Shown piece after piece: positions 47,303 through 56,044 of a stretch of DNA of 64,000 bases. The stretch is from Rouxiella sp. S1S-2 (GTDB taxonomy: Bacteria; Pseudomonadota; Gammaproteobacteria; Enterobacterales; Enterobacteriaceae), in the NCBI RefSeq assembly GCF_009208105.1, contig NZ_WFKL01000001.1, forward strand, positions 3,162,001 to 3,226,000, written 5' to 3'. Below the pieces are notes generated by a model. It ran no database searches. It saw nothing but the letters and a program-made list of their open reading frames with translations, and had not been told where the DNA came from. Every line of letters begins with the position of its first letter. The stretch's first letter is position 1. The position numbers and the translations under genes were made by a program.

Positions 47303-48979
47303 ATGACCCTCAATACGAACGCCTCCTCTCCCCTGCTTATCGTTGAAGACCTGCAGGTTGATTTTCATCAGCCGCAGGGAAACGTTCAGGCCGTAAAAAG
47401 TATCTCGTTTCAGGTTAACCCGGGTGAAATAGTGGCGCTGGTCGGCGAGTCCGGCTCAGGAAAATCGGTTACCGCCCGCACGCTGGTCGGTCTCGCGGGT
47501 GACAATGCCAATGTACGCGCACGCCTCCTGAGTCTCACGGCGCACGATGGAACGCAAAAAAATCTTTTGGCCCAAAGTGCTGCCGACTGGCAGGCGCTTC
47601 GCGGTCGCGAAATCGGCTTTGTTTTGCAAGATGCCTTGGTTTCACTGGATCCGCTGCGCACCATTGGCCGTGAAGTAGCTGAACCGATGCTGATTCATCG
47701 GCTTTTTGCGCGCAGCCAGGTGACCGCCCAGGTCGAATCACTGTTATCTCAGGTCGGTATTCCTGACCCGCACAATCGAATTAACCAGTATCCGCACGAG
47801 CTGTCGGGCGGATTACGTCAGCGCGCGCTTATCGCCTCTGCGCTGGCGGGCGGACCGAAACTGCTGATTGCCGATGAACCCACAACGGCGCTCGACGTTA
47901 CGGTTCAGCAGCGTATTTTGGACGTATTTCGTAAATTGGCAGAGGCCGGTCACGGCGTTTTACTGATAACCCATGACCTGTCGGTCGTGGCTCAGGTCGC
48001 CGATCGCGTAGTCGTGATGCAGCACGGCGAAGGTGTTGAAAGTGGTCCTGCGGCAGAAGTTTTGGCGGCACCGGCGCATCCTTACACTCAACGTCTGCTG
48101 GCAGCCATTCCCGGCGCCCGCACTCGCGGTCGTTGGCTGTCGGGTGAACCCCCGCTGCCGGAAGTGCCTTTGACAACGCAGGAAAATGCGACCCAACGCA
48201 GCCGGGAGAGAGACGTCGCCGCGTTAGATGTTCGCAGCGTGTCGGTCGATTTCAGCCGACCCGATGGCGTGAAGCATAACGCGGTAAATCAAGTATCGCT
48301 TCAGCTGGCATGGGGGGAAACGCTGGGGTTGGTAGGTGAGTCTGGTTCGGGTAAAACCACCCTCGGCAAAGTGGTGTTGGCCCTGCAAAGTGCGCACCGA
48401 GGCGAAGTATGGCTGGCGGGTAAACCCTGGAGCAGCCTTCGTGAAGTTGAGCGTCGGCCTTCACGCGGACGGATCCAAACCATTACTCAAGATCCGCTGG
48501 GTTCGTTTGACCCGCAGTATACGGTGGAGCAGATTATTCAGCAGCCGTTAAAACTGCGAGCAAAACTGTCTCCCGCCGCGCTGCGCGCCAGAACGCTTGA
48601 ACTGGTAAAACTGGTAGGCCTGCATCCCGACCTACTGCTGCGGCGTCCTCAGGCGCTGTCTGGCGGTCAACGGCAGCGGGTTTCAATCGCTCAGGCGCTG
48701 GCTTCTGAGCCAGAAATTCTGGTGTGTGATGAACCGGTTTCCGCGCTCGACGTCACCACTCAGGCGCAGGTACTGGACCTGTTGATGGCACTCCAGCGCA
48801 AACTGGGCTTGGCGATGCTGTTTATTTCGCATGACCTCGGCGTGGTGCAGCACATGAGTCATCGAATTGCGGTAATGAAAGACGGGAAGATAGTAGAAAC
48901 TGGAACCACTGAAGAGATAGTCGCCTCGCCGCAGCATCCTTATACTCAAACGCTGTTGGCAAGTCTGATGGTGGCGTGA
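47303..48979 (+). CDS. ABC transporter ATP-binding protein with two fused ATPase domains, second copy
   Basis: A 558-residue double ATPase. First domain: Walker A GESGSGKSVTART, signature LSGGLRQRA, Walker B LLIADEPTTALD. Second: Walker A GESGSGKTTLGK, signature LSGGQRQRVS, Walker B LVCDEPVSALD. The frame opens upstream at 47150 inside the permease gene, but the true start is the ATG at 47303, five bases after the previous stop and behind AAAAGGGG. It is the last gene of the operon. Confidence 0.92.
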   Translation: MTLNTNASSPLLIVEDLQVDFHQPQGNVQAVKSISFQVNPGEIVALVGESGSGKSVTARTLVGLAGDNANVRARLLSLTAHDGTQKNLLAQSAADWQALRGREIGFVLQDALVSLDPLRTIGREVAEPMLIHRLFARSQVTAQVESLLSQVGIPDPHNRINQYPHELSGGLRQRALIASALAGGPKLLIADEPTTALDVTVQQRILDVFRKLAEAGHGVLLITHDLSVVAQVADRVVVMQHGEGVESGPAAEVLAAPAHPYTQRLLAAIPGARTRGRWLSGEPPLPEVPLTTQENATQRSRERDVAALDVRSVSVDFSRPDGVKHNAVNQVSLQLAWGETLGLVGESGSGKTTLGKVVLALQSAHRGEVWLAGKPWSSLREVERRPSRGRIQTITQDPLGSFDPQYTVEQIIQQPLKLRAKLSPAALRARTLELVKLVGLHPDLLLRRPQALSGGQRQRVSIAQALASEPEILVCDEPVSALDVTTQAQVLDLLMALQRKLGLAMLFISHDLGVVQHMSHRIAVMKDGKIVETGTTEEIVASPQHPYTQTLLASLMVA

Positions 48980-49017
48980 AGAATACGTAATGGAGCCGTG
49001 TCGTATGCACCTATACT

Positions 49018-49039
49018 CCCTTCCCCTTTGGGGGAAGGG
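49018..49039. other. Hairpin after the ABC operon
   Basis: Perfect 9-bp stem CCCTTCCCC / GGGGAAGGG with a TTTG loop, placed between convergent genes. No T-run follows on either strand, so termination may need Rho. Confidence 0.55.
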
Positions 49040-49082
49040 ATCACCTTATTAATACAAATACCGAGCAGGAGACCTCCACTAC

Positions 49083-49880
49083 TTAGCTTTTAGCGGCGCT
49101 CACTGGTAGGACAGAACCGTGGTATTTTTGCAGAATAAACTCAGCGACTTGCGGTGATTCCAAATCTTTCGCCAAACGTAAAATCCGCGGGTCCGTCGCC
49201 AGCTTTTGCGAGGTAACCAGAATATTGGCGTAAGGGTTATCCTTCGCCTTCTCCAGACCCAGCGCATCTTTAGCCGGATCCAGTCCCGCCTCAAGAGCAA
49301 AGTTACCGTTGATAACCGCCAGGTCAACGTCAGGCAGCGCACGCGGGATCTGCGGAGATTCAATCTCAAGGATCTTCAGGTGCTTTGGATTACCGATAAT
49401 ATCCAACGGCGTTGCCAAACCTTTCAGATCGGGTTTTAGCGTAATCAAGCCCTGATCCTGCAGCAAATAGAGGCCGCGGCTAAGGTTGGTTTCATTATTT
49501 GGGATGGCCACTTTGGCTTTATCAGGCAACTGGCTGTAGTGCTTGTATTTGCTTGAATAAATTCCCAGTGGCTCGATATGCACCTCGGCAGCCACGGCAA
49601 ATTTAACGCCCAATGCCTTCTCCTGCGTTGCTAAATAAGGACGGTGCTGGAAATAGTTGGCGTCAATGTCGCCATGAGCCAGCAGCTCGTTGGAATTCAC
49701 GCCGCTAGGAATTTCAATCACCTTCAAATTTAAACCTGGGTCAATTTTCTGCACATAGGCAAGAATCTCGGCGTGCGGCACCGGGTCGGCCGCCACGCGC
49801 AAAGGCTCAACGGCATAGGCCGATACGGAAGCAACCAGTACCGCCGCTGCGGTAAGAGGCAAAACAAATTTTTTCAGCAT
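49083..49880 (-). CDS. MetQ/NlpA-family substrate-binding protein
   Basis: A 265-residue periplasmic binding protein of the NlpA family, which includes the methionine-binding MetQ. Features are EPLRVAADPVPHAEIL, IEIPSGVNSNELLAHGDIDANYFQHRPYL and VAIPNNETNLSRGLYLLQDQGLI. The leader (KFVLPLTAAAVLVASVSAYA) ends in AYA without a lipobox Cys, whereas MetQ is a lipoprotein, so this one should be soluble. The start at 49880 has GGGA upstream; the frame extends further to 49955 without support. There are no metN or metI genes beside it, so it must use a transporter encoded elsewhere. It converges with the ABC operon. Confidence 0.87.
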   Translation of the reverse strand: MLKKFVLPLTAAAVLVASVSAYAVEPLRVAADPVPHAEILAYVQKIDPGLNLKVIEIPSGVNSNELLAHGDIDANYFQHRPYLATQEKALGVKFAVAAEVHIEPLGIYSSKYKHYSQLPDKAKVAIPNNETNLSRGLYLLQDQGLITLKPDLKGLATPLDIIGNPKHLKILEIESPQIPRALPDVDLAVINGNFALEAGLDPAKDALGLEKAKDNPYANILVTSQKLATDPRILRLAKDLESPQVAEFILQKYHGSVLPVSAAKS

Positions 49881-50182
49881 GCTTATAGATCCCAGTAATG
49901 TATTTATAAAATGACGGGTGACAAAAAAACCGTTCCACTTCCTTGCCGAAAACAAGTCAGCATAGAATCAAGTGATGCTTTTTTGTTATAAGTCAGAGCA
50001 TTACACAGGCCAAAAAACGACACTACCAAGAAAAATTGCTAAGTGTCTCAGGAAAATGCATAAGGTTTTCAGGTCACTATTTTCCTTATGCCACCTGTTC
50101 ACAATGCTTATCAGGATATGTTACTCGTCACCGGCAGTACCCGCTGTTAACGTCGAATTCACATCAAAGATTGGAGTTAATC
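49881..50182. other. 302-bp divergent region, metQ-like / SDR
   Basis: It must hold both promoters. A perfect 8-bp inverted repeat GCATAAGG / CCTTATGC (50058-50065 and 50084-50091) is separated by 18 nt and could be an operator for the SDR gene. I see no small gene. Confidence 0.35.
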
Positions 50183-50896
50183 ATGAGTACATCTTCTTCC
50201 TTACCGGTGGCAATTGTGACCGGTGGAACCAGCGGCATCGGCCTGGCTGTGGTGCATAATTTGGCTAAAGATCATCAGGTTTACGCATTAGGCAGAAATA
50301 AAGACAGTCTTGTGCAACTGCGTTTACTGCAAAACGTTGAGGCGGTGGAGATTGATTTACTGGATTTTGATGCACAGCGGCAGTTCATTAACCGGTTGGC
50401 GAAAATTAACGTGCTGGTGCATTCCGCCGCCATCTCTGAGCAAACTACGGTAGCAAAAGCCACACCGGACGTCTGGCAGAGGCAATTTTCGGTTAACGTA
50501 TTTGCTCCCGCTGAATTAACCCGTCTGGCGCTGCCGGCGTTGCGCGAGCAGAACGGCCAAGTGGTATTTATCAATTCGGGATCGGGTACGCTGGCACTGC
50601 CGGGCCACACGGTGTATTCGGCGAGCAAGTTCGCGCTTAATGCGCTGGCTCACGCCCTTCGCGGGGAAGAAAGCGCCAACGGGGTACGGGTAGCTACCGT
50701 ATCACCCGGCCCAACCGATACGCCAATGAACCGCAACAGCCGTCAACGAGCGGGCAACTTCGCAGAAATCGACCCGCTGGAATACAGCACGCCGGAGTCG
50801 GTAGCCAGCGCGGTTCGTCTGGTCGTTTCTGCCAGCGAAGACACACAAATTACCGACGTTAACGTCAGGCCTCGCCACGACAAGGCCAAGCGCTAA
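50183..50896 (+). CDS. Short-chain dehydrogenase/reductase
   Basis: A 237-residue NAD(P)-dependent oxidoreductase. The cofactor motif is TGGTSGIG near residue 13; HSAA replaces NNAG; the catalytic Ser and YxxxK are in INSGSGTL and YSASKFAL, and PGPTDTPM follows. Start at 50183 behind GGAG; the frame is open upstream without support. The substrate is unknown. It converges with the next SDR gene, only 13 bp away. Confidence 0.88.
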   Translation: MSTSSSLPVAIVTGGTSGIGLAVVHNLAKDHQVYALGRNKDSLVQLRLLQNVEAVEIDLLDFDAQRQFINRLAKINVLVHSAAISEQTTVAKATPDVWQRQFSVNVFAPAELTRLALPALREQNGQVVFINSGSGTLALPGHTVYSASKFALNALAHALRGEESANGVRVATVSPGPTDTPMNRNSRQRAGNFAEIDPLEYSTPESVASAVRLVVSASEDTQITDVNVRPRHDKAKR

Positions 50897-50909
50897 TAGT
50901 GTGTTCAAC

Positions 50910-51749
50910 TCATAAGGCGTTGTCGATATCCGTTGCAAGAGTGATTAATTTTTGCTCCTCAAGCTGCTGCAAACGGTTATTAAGCGCCGCATGAATTGAG
51001 GCATAGGCCGTACTCCCGAGGGCCAGGCGCTTTGGCATTATTTTCGCATCTACGGCGGCAATTATGGCCGCCACCGCTTTTTGAGCATCGCCGGTGATAG
51101 GGAATTTTTCTCCGTCTACGGCGCGCCTGACCTCACCGGCGGGCGTATTGTCATAGCAACTCATGGGTGTTGCTCTCTCCAGCCCAGCGGCAAAATTTGT
51201 TCCGGTAGGTCCAGGTTCAACCAGCATGAAATCGATGCCCAACGGTGCAACCTCCTGCGCTACCGATTCAACAAAACCCTCAATTCCCCACTTGGTGGCG
51301 TGATAAAGGCTAAAGTTCGGGTAAGCTATTTGCCCGCCTTCCGATGAAATCTGCACCACGCGTCCCGCCTTTTGCTCACGAAAATAAGGCAGCACGGCGC
51401 GGATCAACTGAATCGATCCGGTAAGATTGGTGGCAATTTGACGTTCAATCTGCTCGTCGTTAAGCTCCTCGGCCGCGCCAAATAGCCCGTAACCGGCGTT
51501 ACTGACTACCACATCAATACGTCCCACCTTGCTGAAGGCTTCTTTCACCCGCGCTCTAATTGCCGGGGTGTTGGTCATATCCAGCGTAAGTACCTGCAAA
51601 CGGTCGCCAAATTGCTCAGACAGGGCATCAAGCGTGCCCGACTTGCGCAGCGTGGCGATAACTCGGTCTCCTCGTTCAAGCAGACGTTCGGTTAACAGAC
51701 GGCCAAGGCCGGTAGATGTTCCAGTAATAAACCAGGTTTTAGATATCAT
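50910..51749 (-). CDS. Short-chain dehydrogenase/reductase
   Basis: A 279-residue SDR of the classical type: TGTSTGLG near residue 8, VSNAGYG (NAG motif), VQISSEGG and YHATKWGIEGF (YxxxK). The sequence pattern is that of broad, poorly defined SDRs often placed beside LysR regulators. It is divergent from the LysR gene at 51848 with 98 bp between starts, so it is probably its target. SD AGAGG. Confidence 0.9.
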   Translation of the reverse strand: MISKTWFITGTSTGLGRLLTERLLERGDRVIATLRKSGTLDALSEQFGDRLQVLTLDMTNTPAIRARVKEAFSKVGRIDVVVSNAGYGLFGAAEELNDEQIERQIATNLTGSIQLIRAVLPYFREQKAGRVVQISSEGGQIAYPNFSLYHATKWGIEGFVESVAQEVAPLGIDFMLVEPGPTGTNFAAGLERATPMSCYDNTPAGEVRRAVDGEKFPITGDAQKAVAAIIAAVDAKIMPKRLALGSTAYASIHAALNNRLQQLEEQKLITLATDIDNAL

Positions 51750-51847
51750 ATTTACCTCTGTAAGAATAAATCGGCGTTGAGGTATAGATGTTAGCCCCTC
51801 TTTATTGTTACGTTAATGACCAATAAATGGGACCTACAGGTGAAATA

Positions 51848-52759
51848 ATGTCACCAATTAACAAGCCAACGCTGGCAGAACTTAGAGCTTTCATGGCCGT
51901 TGCTGAGTACAAAAGCTTTCGCCGTGCGGCGGACATGCTCGGCGTGACGCGATCTTCACTGAGCCACGTAATGAAAACGCTGGAAGACACCCTCGGCACG
52001 CGGTTGCTGCATCGAACAACCCGCAGCGTCTCGCTTACTGAGGCGGGGGAACGACTGCTCAACAGTCTCGAACCGCTGCTTAACGGGCTGAATGTTGCGC
52101 TCGAAAACGTTTCTGGAAATCATAATCACCTGATTGGCCGACTAAGAATTAATGGGAATGAGGGCGGAATTCGCATCCTGCTCGCCAGCATCGTGCCGCA
52201 GTTCATGCAGCGTTATCCCCACGTAGAACTCGACCTGGTGGCCGAGGGGGCGCTGGTAGATATTGTTGAAGCAGGCTTTGATGCCGGGATTAGGCTCGCA
52301 GAAGCCGTGCCGAAAGACATGATTGCTGTGCGGCTGGGACCGGAGGTGCGTTTTCTTGCCGTCGCCTCGCCTGAATATCTCACGCGCTGTGGCAGGCCAA
52401 TCGTACCTGACGACCTGTTACAACATCAGTGCCTCCGCCAGAGGCTGCCGAGCGGTAAACGCTACCGGTGGGAGTTTCTCAAACACGGGCAGGAGACCGC
52501 GCTGGATGTGCCCGGAATGCTGACCCTTGATAATTTGCAGTTAACGCGCGAGGCGGCCATCGACGGCCTGGGTATTGCCTATCTGCCAGACAGTTATGTC
52601 AACGAATCGCTGGCTAACGGCGCGCTGGTGGCGGTCTTGGAAGACTGGTCTCCAGCCATTGCAGGTCTGTGCCTCTACTTCCCGCAGAATCGCCATATGC
52701 CGGCAAATCTGCGCGCACTCATAGAGATTATCCGTGAAATTGATGCCGCAACGCGGTAA
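51848..52759 (+). CDS. LysR-family transcriptional regulator
   Basis: A 303-residue LysR regulator of the group with the front LAELRAFMAVAEYKSFRRAA and SSLSHVMKTLEDTLGTRLLHRTTRSVSLTEAG. Its effector domain shows DAGIRLAEAVPKDMIAVRLG and SPEYL, common in regulators of SDR and quinone-oxidoreductase genes. The start at 51848 is preferred over 51827, which would lie before the family's usual N-terminus. It diverges from the SDR gene. Confidence 0.9.
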   Translation: MSPINKPTLAELRAFMAVAEYKSFRRAADMLGVTRSSLSHVMKTLEDTLGTRLLHRTTRSVSLTEAGERLLNSLEPLLNGLNVALENVSGNHNHLIGRLRINGNEGGIRILLASIVPQFMQRYPHVELDLVAEGALVDIVEAGFDAGIRLAEAVPKDMIAVRLGPEVRFLAVASPEYLTRCGRPIVPDDLLQHQCLRQRLPSGKRYRWEFLKHGQETALDVPGMLTLDNLQLTREAAIDGLGIAYLPDSYVNESLANGALVAVLEDWSPAIAGLCLYFPQNRHMPANLRALIEIIREIDAATR

Positions 52760-52952
52760 GATTCATCAAATTAATTAACATTTTTTCTACAAATTTTGCG
52801 CTTTAGCATCCGCGGATAATGCATCTGTCCGCACAGTTAGATATTTTAAGAAACAAATTCGCATCGCAGTCTGGTGTTTACAACATTACAATGGTCGGCA
52901 GTAAGCTGACACACTTGAAAAGTTTCCCGTTTACCAAAAAGAGACAAGTAAC

Positions 52953-53984
52953 ATGACCCAACTAAACAAGAAAATCCCTGCCACGCTAATACCAGGTGAT
53001 GGTATTGGACCGGAAGTTGTTGAAGCGACTGTCAGAGTTCTCGATGCGCTTGGCCAACCTTTCGAATGGGATGTTAAGCAGGCAGGCGTTGCAGGTGTGG
53101 AAGCGGAAGGGGATCCGCTGCCGGCGAGTACATTAGCCAGCATCCGCGAACGTCGTTTAGCGCTGAAAGGTCCGCTTGCTACGCCAATCGGCGGTGGGTT
53201 CCGCTCTTCTAACGTGCGTCTGCGCGAAGAATTTGAGCTGTATGCCAACGTACGCCCTGCCAGCACCCTGGTCCCGGGCCGTTTTGAAGACATCGATTTG
53301 GTGCTGTTCCGCGAAAACTTGGGCGGTTTCTATGTCTCGCACGAATACTACATTCCGGTAGGCGATGATCCTAAAGCGGTTGCCGTTTCAACCGGCATGA
53401 ATACCCGTGAGGGAAGCAAACGTATTGCTCGCTATGCGTTTGAATATGCCATTAAAAATAACCGTAAAAAAATCACTATCGTTCACAAGGCCAACATCCT
53501 GAAAGCGCTGACCGGCATTTTCCTGGAAGCGGCGCGTGAAGTGGCCAAAGAGTACGAAGGCCGCGTTGAAGTTGACGATATGATTGTTGATGCCTGTGCG
53601 ATGCAACTGGTTCTGAACCCGTGGCGCTTCGATATGCTGCTGTGTACCAACCTGTTCGGCGACATTCTTTCTGACCAAATCGCCGGTCTGGTCGGTGGTC
53701 TGGGCATGGCTCCAGGTGCCAATATCGGTAAAGATGTGGCTATTTTCGAAGCCGTTCACGGCACAGCACCGGATATCGCGGGTAAAGGTCTCGCTAACCC
53801 GATCTCCTTGCTGCTGGCTGCTGCCATGATGCTTGACCACGTTGACATGAAAGACAAAGGCGATCGCCTGCGTGCTGCAATTTATGCAGTATTGAACGAA
53901 GACAACATTCGCACCGGCGACCTCAAGGGTACGGCAACGACCCGCGAATTCACCGACGCAATTTGCCGTCGTCTGGCTGACTAA
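52953..53984 (+). CDS. NAD-type isocitrate dehydrogenase family protein
   Basis: A 343-residue decarboxylating dehydrogenase of the isocitrate/isopropylmalate family. Substrate-side residues RSSNVRLREEFELYANVRP carry the Ser-x-Asn-x3-Arg pattern of isocitrate enzymes rather than the Glu/Leu pattern of LeuB. Near the cofactor pocket HGTAPDIAGKGLANP has Asp-Ile where E. coli Icd (NADP) has Lys-Tyr, which points to NAD. It is short like homo-tetrameric or mitochondrial-type IDH. The main role may be a side route to 2-oxoglutarate or oxidation of a related 2-hydroxy acid such as homoisocitrate or tartrate; I favour isocitrate. No pathway genes are adjacent. Confidence 0.82.
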   Translation: MTQLNKKIPATLIPGDGIGPEVVEATVRVLDALGQPFEWDVKQAGVAGVEAEGDPLPASTLASIRERRLALKGPLATPIGGGFRSSNVRLREEFELYANVRPASTLVPGRFEDIDLVLFRENLGGFYVSHEYYIPVGDDPKAVAVSTGMNTREGSKRIARYAFEYAIKNNRKKITIVHKANILKALTGIFLEAAREVAKEYEGRVEVDDMIVDACAMQLVLNPWRFDMLLCTNLFGDILSDQIAGLVGGLGMAPGANIGKDVAIFEAVHGTAPDIAGKGLANPISLLLAAAMMLDHVDMKDKGDRLRAAIYAVLNEDNIRTGDLKGTATTREFTDAICRRLAD

Positions 53985-54003
53985 GACTGCGCATAGCGTT
54001 ACC

Positions 54004-54031
54004 CTGCCCTGTTAATGTCTTAACGGGGCAG
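54004..54031 (+). other. Hairpin after the dehydrogenase gene
   Basis: An 11-bp stem CTGCCCTGTTA / TAACGGGGCAG with one G-T pair and a 6-nt loop, 20 bp after the stop codon. It lacks a clean T-run, so it is a weak or Rho-assisted terminator. Confidence 0.55.
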
Positions 54032-54142
54032 ACTTATCCCTTCAGAGTTTGCTCCCTCACTCTTTTCCTTGCCCTTGGCCGTTCACCACAATGTTAACAT
54101 TTTCGTTAAACCTCACCCAAGCAGGTTCAAGGGGGATATAAT

Positions 54143-54182
54143 TCGAGTATCGCTATATATTTAAATATATAGCGATACTCGA
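54143..54182. promoter_or_regulatory. Perfect 40-bp palindrome upstream of dipZ-like gene
   Basis: Two 20-bp arms (left arm TCGAGTATCGCTATATATTT) meet with no spacer and are perfectly complementary. The site is 67 bp before the start at 54249. The A/T-rich centre and lack of loop fit a large dimer or tetramer operator better than a terminator: an RNA hairpin would have no proper loop and no T-run follows. Confidence 0.7.
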
Positions 54183-54248
54183 CGATATGTTCCGGTACAT
54201 TGCGCTGCATCAGGCTTCAAGGCAGCCGCGACCTATTGAGGTTTTACT

Positions 54249-55988
54249 ATGCTAATCCTTATTCTCGCCTATTTTGGCGGCATTTTGACCATCGCCAGTC
54301 CCTGCATTTTGCCGGTATTGCCTTTCGTTTTTGCTCGCTCCGACCAATCTTTTCTGAAATCAGGTTTACCCTTGCTGGCCGGAATGGCGCTGACATTTAC
54401 GCTGGTTGCCACGCTGGCCGCAGTAGGCGGAGGATGGGTGGTGCAGGCCAATCAGTACGGACGCTGGGTTGCACTGGTGCTGATGGCATTTTTCGGCGTC
54501 ACGCTGCTGTTCCCGCACATTGGTGACAGAGTGATGCGCCCGCTGGTCTCGGCCGGTAACAAGGTAAGTGAAGCGGCGACCAGCAGTAAAAAATCGCCAA
54601 CCCGCACCTCTTTCCTGCTGGGTATTGCAACCGGGCTGCTTTGGGCACCGTGTGCAGGCCCGATCCTTGGATTAGTACTCACTGGCGCAGCGCTGCAAGG
54701 GGCTAACGTCGGCTCTAGCCTGCTGCTGTTAGCCTACGCCGCGGGCGCCGTGACCTCTTTAATGCTGGCCCTGCTGATCGGTGGCAAAGTTTTCACCGCC
54801 ATGAAACGCTCTTTGGGTGCGGGGGAATGGATACGCCGAGGGATTGGCGCAGCGATGCTGATAGGCGTGGTGGCCATTGCACTGGGTCTGGATACCGGCC
54901 TGCTGACGCGCCTTTCCAATGAAACCACCAGCGGCCTTGAGCAAAAGCTGGTCGATAAATTTGGTCTAAGCCGCACCAATAATCAGTCGCCAAGCGCCGC
55001 CGACGAGAACGGTGCGCCGGTCTTGAGCGACCTTGGCCCGATGCCCTCTCTAGACGGTGCCGTCCAGTGGCTTAATTCGCCACCGCTGACCCCGCAGGCG
55101 CTGAAAGGCAAAGTGGTATTGATAGATTTTTGGACCTATTCCTGCATTAACTGCCTGCGCGCCCTGCCGTACGTTAAGGCGTGGGCGGATAAATACCGCA
55201 GCGAAGGACTGGTGGTTATCGGCGTACATGCCCCTGAGTTTGCCTTTGAGCGCAACGTTAATAACGTGATTCAAGAGTCTAAAAAGTTGGGCATCGACTA
55301 CCCGATTGCGATTGATAATAACTACAGCATCTGGCGTGCCTTTAATAACCAGTATTGGCCGGCTCACTACTTCATTGATGCCAAAGGCGAAATTCGCTAT
55401 GAACACTTTGGCGAAGGCGAGTATCCGCAGTCGGAGCGCGTTATTCAGCAACTGCTTAAAGAAGCCGGTGCTAAAAACGTCAGCACCTCAATTAGTCAGG
55501 TACAGGCAAAAGGCGTAGAACAAGCCGCCGGTCAGGATAGTGACATCTCACCTGAAACCTATCTGGGTTATATGCGTTCACAGCATTTTGCCTCGGACAA
55601 TAAGGTGACCGATGCACCGGCGGACTTTACCATTTCAGACCGTCTGGACCTCAACGAGTGGGGCCTGCAGGGAAACTGGACCGTGGGTGATGAAAAAATA
55701 ACCTTAAATAAGCCTAACGGACGCATTACCTATCGTTTCCACGCTCGCGACCTTCATCTCGTATTAGGTCCGCAGGAACAGGGTAAACAGATCCGCTTTA
55801 AGGTCACCCTCGACGGTAAAGAGCCTGGCGAGATGCACGGTTCGGACATCTCCGCCAGCGGGGAAGGCGTGGTGACCGACCAGCGACTCTATCAGCTCAT
55901 ACGCCAGCCGGATGCCGGCAGTGAGCACACCTTCACCATCGAGTTTCTTGATGCGGATGTAAATGCCTACGCCTTTACCTTTGGCTGA
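54249..55988 (+). CDS. DipZ-like thiol-disulfide redox membrane protein
   Basis: A 579-residue three-part protein. The first 220 residues are a CcdA-type membrane domain with its two redox cysteines, Cys19 (SPCILP) and Cys135 (WAPCAGP). A periplasmic thioredoxin-like domain follows (about 260-420) with the active site Cys299-Ile-Asn-Cys302 (YSCINCL). The last 150 residues are a beta-rich carbohydrate-binding-module-like domain seen in DipZ proteins. The whole passes electrons from cytoplasmic thioredoxin to the periplasm. SD GAGG. No cytochrome c maturation genes are adjacent. Confidence 0.9.
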   Translation: MLILILAYFGGILTIASPCILPVLPFVFARSDQSFLKSGLPLLAGMALTFTLVATLAAVGGGWVVQANQYGRWVALVLMAFFGVTLLFPHIGDRVMRPLVSAGNKVSEAATSSKKSPTRTSFLLGIATGLLWAPCAGPILGLVLTGAALQGANVGSSLLLLAYAAGAVTSLMLALLIGGKVFTAMKRSLGAGEWIRRGIGAAMLIGVVAIALGLDTGLLTRLSNETTSGLEQKLVDKFGLSRTNNQSPSAADENGAPVLSDLGPMPSLDGAVQWLNSPPLTPQALKGKVVLIDFWTYSCINCLRALPYVKAWADKYRSEGLVVIGVHAPEFAFERNVNNVIQESKKLGIDYPIAIDNNYSIWRAFNNQYWPAHYFIDAKGEIRYEHFGEGEYPQSERVIQQLLKEAGAKNVSTSISQVQAKGVEQAAGQDSDISPETYLGYMRSQHFASDNKVTDAPADFTISDRLDLNEWGLQGNWTVGDEKITLNKPNGRITYRFHARDLHLVLGPQEQGKQIRFKVTLDGKEPGEMHGSDISASGEGVVTDQRLYQLIRQPDAGSEHTFTIEFLDADVNAYAFTFG

Positions 55989-56017
55989 TAGCGAAATCGA
56001 ATCATCAACTAACAAGC

Positions 56018-56039
56018 GCGCAGAAAGGGGCTTCTGCGC
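56018..56039. other. Hairpin between convergent genes
   Basis: GCGCAGAA / TTCTGCGC with a 6-nt loop between dipZ-like and araC-like genes. No T-run. Confidence 0.45.
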
Positions 56040-56044
56040 CACGC

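Noticed and set aside
36492..48979. Possibility that the two ABC modules are a recent tandem duplication
   Set aside because: The paired proteins differ in length and sequence throughout and show no long identical stretches.
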